Positions 60,566-64,000 of a stretch of 64,000 nt of DNA are shown one piece after another (the stretch's first letter is position 1; every line of letters begins with the position of its first letter). Under the pieces are notes generated by a model that saw only the letters and a program-made list of their open reading frames with translations, made no database searches and was not told the origin of the DNA. The stretch covers positions 6,076,001 through 6,140,000 of the forward strand of contig NC_021499.1 of assembly GCF_000412695.1 (NCBI RefSeq), given 5' to 3'. Both the position numbers and the translations under genes were made by a program. The stretch comes from Pseudomonas resinovorans NBRC 106553. GTDB lineage: Bacteria; Pseudomonadota; Gammaproteobacteria; Pseudomonadales; Pseudomonadaceae.

Positions 60566-61717
60566 TCACTCGGCCACCGCCTCGGTGCCGTCATCGAACA
60601 GCTCGCGGGTCCAGGCCAGCCAGACGAATCCGGCGGCGCCCAGGGCCATCATCAGCGGCAGGGCGTGGCCGCTGATCCATTGGCTCGCGGCACCGGTGGC
60701 CAGGGGGCCGACCAGGCAGCCGATCCCCCAGAGCTGGGCGACATGGGCGTTGGCCCGCACCAGTTCGTCATCCCGATAGCGCTCGCCGATGAGGATCAGC
60801 GCCAGGGTGAAGAGGCCGCCGGCGCTGGCGCCGAACAGTACCCAGGTCGGCCAGATCAGCGGCGTATGCAGCAAGAGCGGAATGGCCAGGCTGCTCGCCA
60901 GCAGGGTCACGCCGCAGGCGCGGAACAGGTTGAGCCGGGACATGCGGTCCGCCAGCCAGCCGATGGGCAGTTGCAGCGCGGCATCGCCCACCACCACCAC
61001 GCTGGCCATCAGCAGGGCGACTTCCTGGGTGAAACCCTGGCGCAGGCCGTAGATCGGCAGCAGGGTCAGCATCATGGCCTCGAAGGCGGCGAACAGCACC
61101 ACCGCCCAGGCGATGGTCGGCAGGCGCATGCAGAAGGACCAGAGCCCGCGTCCCGAGGCGCTGTGGGGGTCGACCCTGGGCGCGCCGGTACGGCCGAGCA
61201 ACAGCAGCGAACCGCCGATCAGCAGGCCAGTGCCCGTCCAGAAACCCAGGTCGTTGCCCGTGCCCAGGGCGCTCAGCAGCAGCGGTCCGGACAACTGGCT
61301 CAGGGCGTAACCGGTGCCGTAGAGGGCCACCAGGCGACCGCGCCACTCGTCCACCGCCAACTGGTTGATCCAGCTTTCGCCGAGGATGAACACCACCGTC
61401 AGGGCGACGCCGATCAGCAGGCGCAACAACAGCCAGACCGGGTAGTACTGCACCAGCGCCAGCAGTCCCACCGACAGGGCGCCGATCAGCAGGCACAGCT
61501 GCATCAGGGTGGTGGTGCCGAAGCGCGCCGCCAGTCGCCCGGCGATCATCGCGCCCAGCAGCACGCCCACCGCCGGGGTCGCCGCCATGACGCCAATGGC
61601 GAAGCTGTCGTAGCCCCAGCTCTCCAGCCGCAACGACACCAGCGGCATGGTCACGCCGAGGGCGAGCCCTATGCTGATGACTGCGCCGCAAACGGCAAAG
61701 TAGGTGCCCCAACGCAT
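60566..61717 (-). CDS. MFS transporter
   Basis: A 383-residue major facilitator with twelve predicted spans. After the first span (AVCGAVISIGLALGVTMPLV) the loop between spans 2 and 3 reads GRLAARFGTTTL, a fair match to the MFS G-x-x-(A/L)-D/R-x-x-G pattern. Span 7-8 linker has GWLADRMSRLN. The substrate cannot be told; position suggests an amine, amino acid or related compound. Start taken at MRWGTYF (61717) with GGAGGA 10 nt upstream; an in-frame ATG at 61768 is less likely. Confidence 0.82.
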   Translation of the reverse strand: MRWGTYFAVCGAVISIGLALGVTMPLVSLRLESWGYDSFAIGVMAATPAVGVLLGAMIAGRLAARFGTTTLMQLCLLIGALSVGLLALVQYYPVWLLLRLLIGVALTVVFILGESWINQLAVDEWRGRLVALYGTGYALSQLSGPLLLSALGTGNDLGFWTGTGLLIGGSLLLLGRTGAPRVDPHSASGRGLWSFCMRLPTIAWAVVLFAAFEAMMLTLLPIYGLRQGFTQEVALLMASVVVVGDAALQLPIGWLADRMSRLNLFRACGVTLLASSLAIPLLLHTPLIWPTWVLFGASAGGLFTLALILIGERYRDDELVRANAHVAQLWGIGCLVGPLATGAASQWISGHALPLMMALGAAGFVWLAWTRELFDDGTEAVAE

Positions 61718-61740
61718 TGCCGATGTCCTCCCACTCCATG

Positions 61741-61785
61741 GATAAAAGCAAAAACGGCCGGGCTCCAATGAAGGAAACCCGGCCG
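61741..61785 (-). terminator. kauB terminator
   Basis: CGGCCGGG (61755-61762) and CCCGGCCG (61778-61785) form an 8-bp stem with a 15-nt loop. On the minus strand it is followed by TTTTTGCTTTT. It lies about 70 nt past the kauB stop. Confidence 0.85.
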
Positions 61786-61854
61786 CAGGTTTGGCTCGTC
61801 GAGCCGGCCTCTCCCGAGGAAGGGGCGGACCTTGAGGCGGTTACCCGCCCGATG

Positions 61855-63348
61855 TCAGAGCTTGATCCAGGTGGACTTCAGCTCGGTGTACTTGTCGAAC
61901 GCATGCAGGGACTTGTCGCGGCCGTTGCCGGACTGCTTGAAGCCACCGAAGGGCGCGGTCATGTCGCCACCGTCGTACTGGTTGATCCACACGCTGCCGG
62001 CGCGCAGGGCCTTGCCCACCAGGTGGGCGCGGGACAGGTTGTTGGTCCACACCGCCGCGGCCAGGCCGTAGATGGTGTCGTTGGCGATGGCGACGGCTTC
62101 TTCCTCGCTGTCGAAGGCGATCACCGAGAGCACCGGGCCGAAGATTTCTTCCTTGGCGATGCGCATGGCGTTGTCCACGCCGTCGAAGATGGTCGGCTCG
62201 ACGTAGGTGCCGCCGGTTTCTTCCAGCACGCGCTTGCCGCCGGCCACCAGTTTGGCGCCGTCGTCATGGCCGGCCTGGATGTAGGACAGCACGTTGTTCA
62301 TCTGGGTGGTGTCCACCAGGGCGCCGACGTTGGTCGCCGGGTCCAGCGGGTTGCCCGGCTTCCAGGCCTTGATCGCCTCGACCACCATGGGCACGAACTG
62401 GTCCTTGATGGAACGCTCCACCAAGAGGCGCGAGCCGGCGGTGCAGACTTCGCCCTGGTTGAAGGCGATGGCGCCAGCGGCAGCTTCGGCAGCGGCCTGC
62501 AGGTCAGGGGCGTCGGCGAAGACGATGTTCGGGCTCTTGCCGCCGGCTTCCAGCCAGACGCGCTTCATGTTGGATTCGCCGGCGTAGATCATCAGTTGCT
62601 TGGCGATCTTGGTGGAGCCGGTGAACACCAGGGTGTCGACGTCCATGTGCAGGGCCAGGGCCTTGCCCACGGTGTGGCCGAAGCCCGGCAGCACGTTGAG
62701 CACGCCAGCCGGGATACCGGCCTCGATGGCCAGTTGGGCCAGGCGAATGGCGGTCAGCGGCGACTTCTCGGACGGCTTGAGCACCACCGAGTTACCGGTG
62801 GACAGGGCCGGGCCGAGCTTCCAGCAGGTCATCAGCAGGGGGAAGTTCCACGGCACGATGGCAGCGACCACGCCCACCGGCTCGCGGGTCACCAGACCCA
62901 GCTCGTTGTGCGGGGTGGCGGCCACTTCGTCGTAGATCTTGTCGATGGCTTCGCCGCTCCAGCGGATGGCGCGGGACGCGGACGGCACGTCGACGCTCAG
63001 CGAGTCGCTGATCGGCTTGCCCATGTCCAGGGTTTCCAGCAGCGCCAGCTCTTCGGCGTGGGCATCGATCAGATCGGCGAAGCGGATCATCACTTCCTTG
63101 CGCTTGACCGGCGCCAGGCGCGACCAGACACCGGACTCGAAGATCGCGCGGGCGTCCTTCACCGCCAACTCGGCGTCAGCCAGGTCGCAGCTCGCTACCT
63201 TGCCCAGCAGGCGGCCGTCGACCGGGCTGATGCAATCGAAGGTCTCGCCGGAGACGGCACCGGTGTACTCACCGTGGATGAAGGCGCGGGTTTCGATCTG
63301 CACGGACTTCGCGCGCTGTTCCCAATCTGCTCGAGTCAGGGTGGTCAT
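61855..63348 (-). CDS. kauB: aldehyde dehydrogenase KauB/PauC-type
   Basis: A 497-residue NAD(P)-dependent aldehyde dehydrogenase. The general-base glutamate lies in WLEAGGKSPNIVFAD near residue 268 and the catalytic cysteine in FNQGEVCTAGSRL near 302. VVAAIVPWNFPLLMTCWKLG near 160-179 and EEIFGPVLSVIAF near 395 complete the signature. KauB (PauC) oxidises 4-guanidinobutyraldehyde, gamma-glutamyl-aminobutyraldehyde and similar polyamine products in P. aeruginosa. It is divergent from the class III transaminase over 229 nt, and likely under PauR-type control. Confidence 0.93.
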   Translation of the reverse strand: MTTLTRADWEQRAKSVQIETRAFIHGEYTGAVSGETFDCISPVDGRLLGKVASCDLADAELAVKDARAIFESGVWSRLAPVKRKEVMIRFADLIDAHAEELALLETLDMGKPISDSLSVDVPSASRAIRWSGEAIDKIYDEVAATPHNELGLVTREPVGVVAAIVPWNFPLLMTCWKLGPALSTGNSVVLKPSEKSPLTAIRLAQLAIEAGIPAGVLNVLPGFGHTVGKALALHMDVDTLVFTGSTKIAKQLMIYAGESNMKRVWLEAGGKSPNIVFADAPDLQAAAEAAAGAIAFNQGEVCTAGSRLLVERSIKDQFVPMVVEAIKAWKPGNPLDPATNVGALVDTTQMNNVLSYIQAGHDDGAKLVAGGKRVLEETGGTYVEPTIFDGVDNAMRIAKEEIFGPVLSVIAFDSEEEAVAIANDTIYGLAAAVWTNNLSRAHLVGKALRAGSVWINQYDGGDMTAPFGGFKQSGNGRDKSLHAFDKYTELKSTWIKL

Positions 63349-63474
63349 TGGAGCTTTCCTCTTATTAGAAGAGTGCCGCCAGCTCAGGCATGCACTGTCA
63401 AAAATTCTGCAAGGCCGACCTACGAATGGCCATCCTCGCAACCCTAAACCAGACGGGCCAGGTATTTCAATATA

Positions 63475-63494
63475 TTTGACAGAATTCCGTCAAA
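63475..63494. promoter_or_regulatory. palindrome in the kauB/transaminase divergent promoter region
   Basis: TTTGAC-AGAATTCC-GTCAAA is a perfect 6-bp inverted repeat with an 8-nt spacer, about 125 nt from kauB and 85 nt from the transaminase. A related half, TGTCAA-AAATTCTG, lies at 63396-63409. The TGTCAA core also appears in the pauR operator. Confidence 0.5.
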
Positions 63495-63577
63495 CGCCCT
63501 TGTCATGTTCGTTTTATTAAACATAGACTCCGGCAAAATCACTACAACACCTCACCTTGCCTATTCTGGTGGCCATA

Positions 63578-64000
63578 ATGACAAACGCCTTTGCGCCGAA
63601 ACCGGACAGAATATCCAACAGCCTCGACGATTTCTGGATGCCCTTCACCGCCAACCGCCAATTCAAGGCCAACCCGCGCCTTCTGGAAAGCGCCGAAGGG
63701 ATGTACTTCACCAGCAGCGACGGCCGCCAGGTTCTCGATGGCACGGCCGGCCTCTGGTGCTGCAACGCCGGCCACGGTCGCCGCGAAATCACCGAGGCCG
63801 TCAGCAGGCAGATCGCCAAGCTGGACTTCGCCCCCACCTTCCAGATGGGCCACCCGCTGCCCTTCGAACTGGCCGAGCGCCTCGCCGAAATCGCGCCCGC
63901 CGGCCTGAACAAGGTGTTCTTCACCAACTCCGGCTCCGAATCGGCCGACACCGCACTGAAGATCGCCCTCGCCTACCAGCGCGCCATCGGCCAGGGCACC
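63578..64000 (+). CDS. class III omega-aminotransferase, N-terminal part
   Basis: The first 141 codons of a PLP-dependent class III aminotransferase; the gene runs off the right edge. LDDFWMPFTANRQF resembles the N-terminus of beta-alanine/4-aminobutyrate:pyruvate transaminases, and FTNSGSESADTALKIALAYQ near residues 115-134 is the PLP-phosphate-binding block. The catalytic lysine is outside the window. Placement next to kauB suggests use of polyamine-derived omega-amino acids such as beta-alanine or 4-aminobutyrate. Start at ATG 63578. Confidence 0.82.
   Translation, partial: MTNAFAPKPDRISNSLDDFWMPFTANRQFKANPRLLESAEGMYFTSSDGRQVLDGTAGLWCCNAGHGRREITEAVSRQIAKLDFAPTFQMGHPLPFELAERLAEIAPAGLNKVFFTNSGSESADTALKIALAYQRAIGQGT

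Overview
The window is a chromosomal segment of a high-GC gammaproteobacterium, almost certainly a Pseudomonas. The genes that point there are algP, algQ, algZ/algR, hemC-hemD-hemX-hemY, sutA, class I cyaA, pauR and the dadA-ridA-dadX/Lrp cluster, all closely spaced and in the order I remember for the P. aeruginosa trxA to kauB region. That order comes from memory and was not checked. Species is not resolved. Almost the whole window is core genome. The one clear insertion is a single IS110-family element near 48.3-49.5 kb, and short palindromic repeats lie in several intergenic gaps.

Layout. 1-10.1 kb: trxA start (left edge), ppx and ppk (convergent, shared terminator), hemB, a DedA membrane protein, a sterol-desaturase-type hydroxylase, a dienelactone-hydrolase-type protein, elbB, a PaaI-type thioesterase and a YaiI protein. 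10.2-18.6 kb: a cytochrome c/FTR1 iron permease behind a Fur-like palindrome, a LysE exporter, a small MscS channel coupled to the ABC-F protein YheS, a TIGR02444 protein, the KPAA-repeat protein AlgP, anti-sigma factor AlgQ and DsbB. 18.9-26.6 kb: heme genes hemY, hemX, hemD and hemC, the alginate/twitching regulators algR and algZ (fimS), and divergent argH. 26.6-38.7 kb: three small uncharacterised genes, cyaA, rnk, DUF1289 and cyaY, an AraC regulator, the operon lppL-lysA-dapF-DUF484-xerC-HAD, sutA and yjbQ. 38.8-46.6 kb: glnK-amtB behind a predicted sigma-54 promoter and NtrC site, ubiK, comM, a BetT-type transporter, a membrane TlpA protein and a LysR regulator. 46.8-54.8 kb: norM, the IS110 element, a GGDEF/EAL protein resembling ProE, rep, xpt and cytochrome c5. 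54.9-64 kb: an amine and D-alanine catabolic region with pauR, dadX, ridA, dadA, an Lrp regulator, a gamma-glutamylpolyamine-oxidase-type flavoprotein, an MFS transporter, aldehyde dehydrogenase kauB and the start of a class III transaminase.

How the genes work together. ppx and ppk set polyphosphate levels. hemB, C, D, X and Y carry tetrapyrrole synthesis. algZ/R, algQ and algP are global regulators of exopolysaccharide and virulence. lysA and dapF complete lysine and diaminopimelate synthesis. glnK-amtB handles ammonium under NtrC. The last 9 kb converts D- and L-alanine and polyamine-derived aldehydes to central metabolites.

I did not find a clearly new multi-gene system. The observations most worth follow-up are the IS110 element with its putative bridge-RNA region and reconstructable target site, the glnK regulatory region, palindromes next to pauR, dadA/lrp and kauB, a palindromic repeat that supplies the norM stop codon, and a terminator between ridA and dadX.
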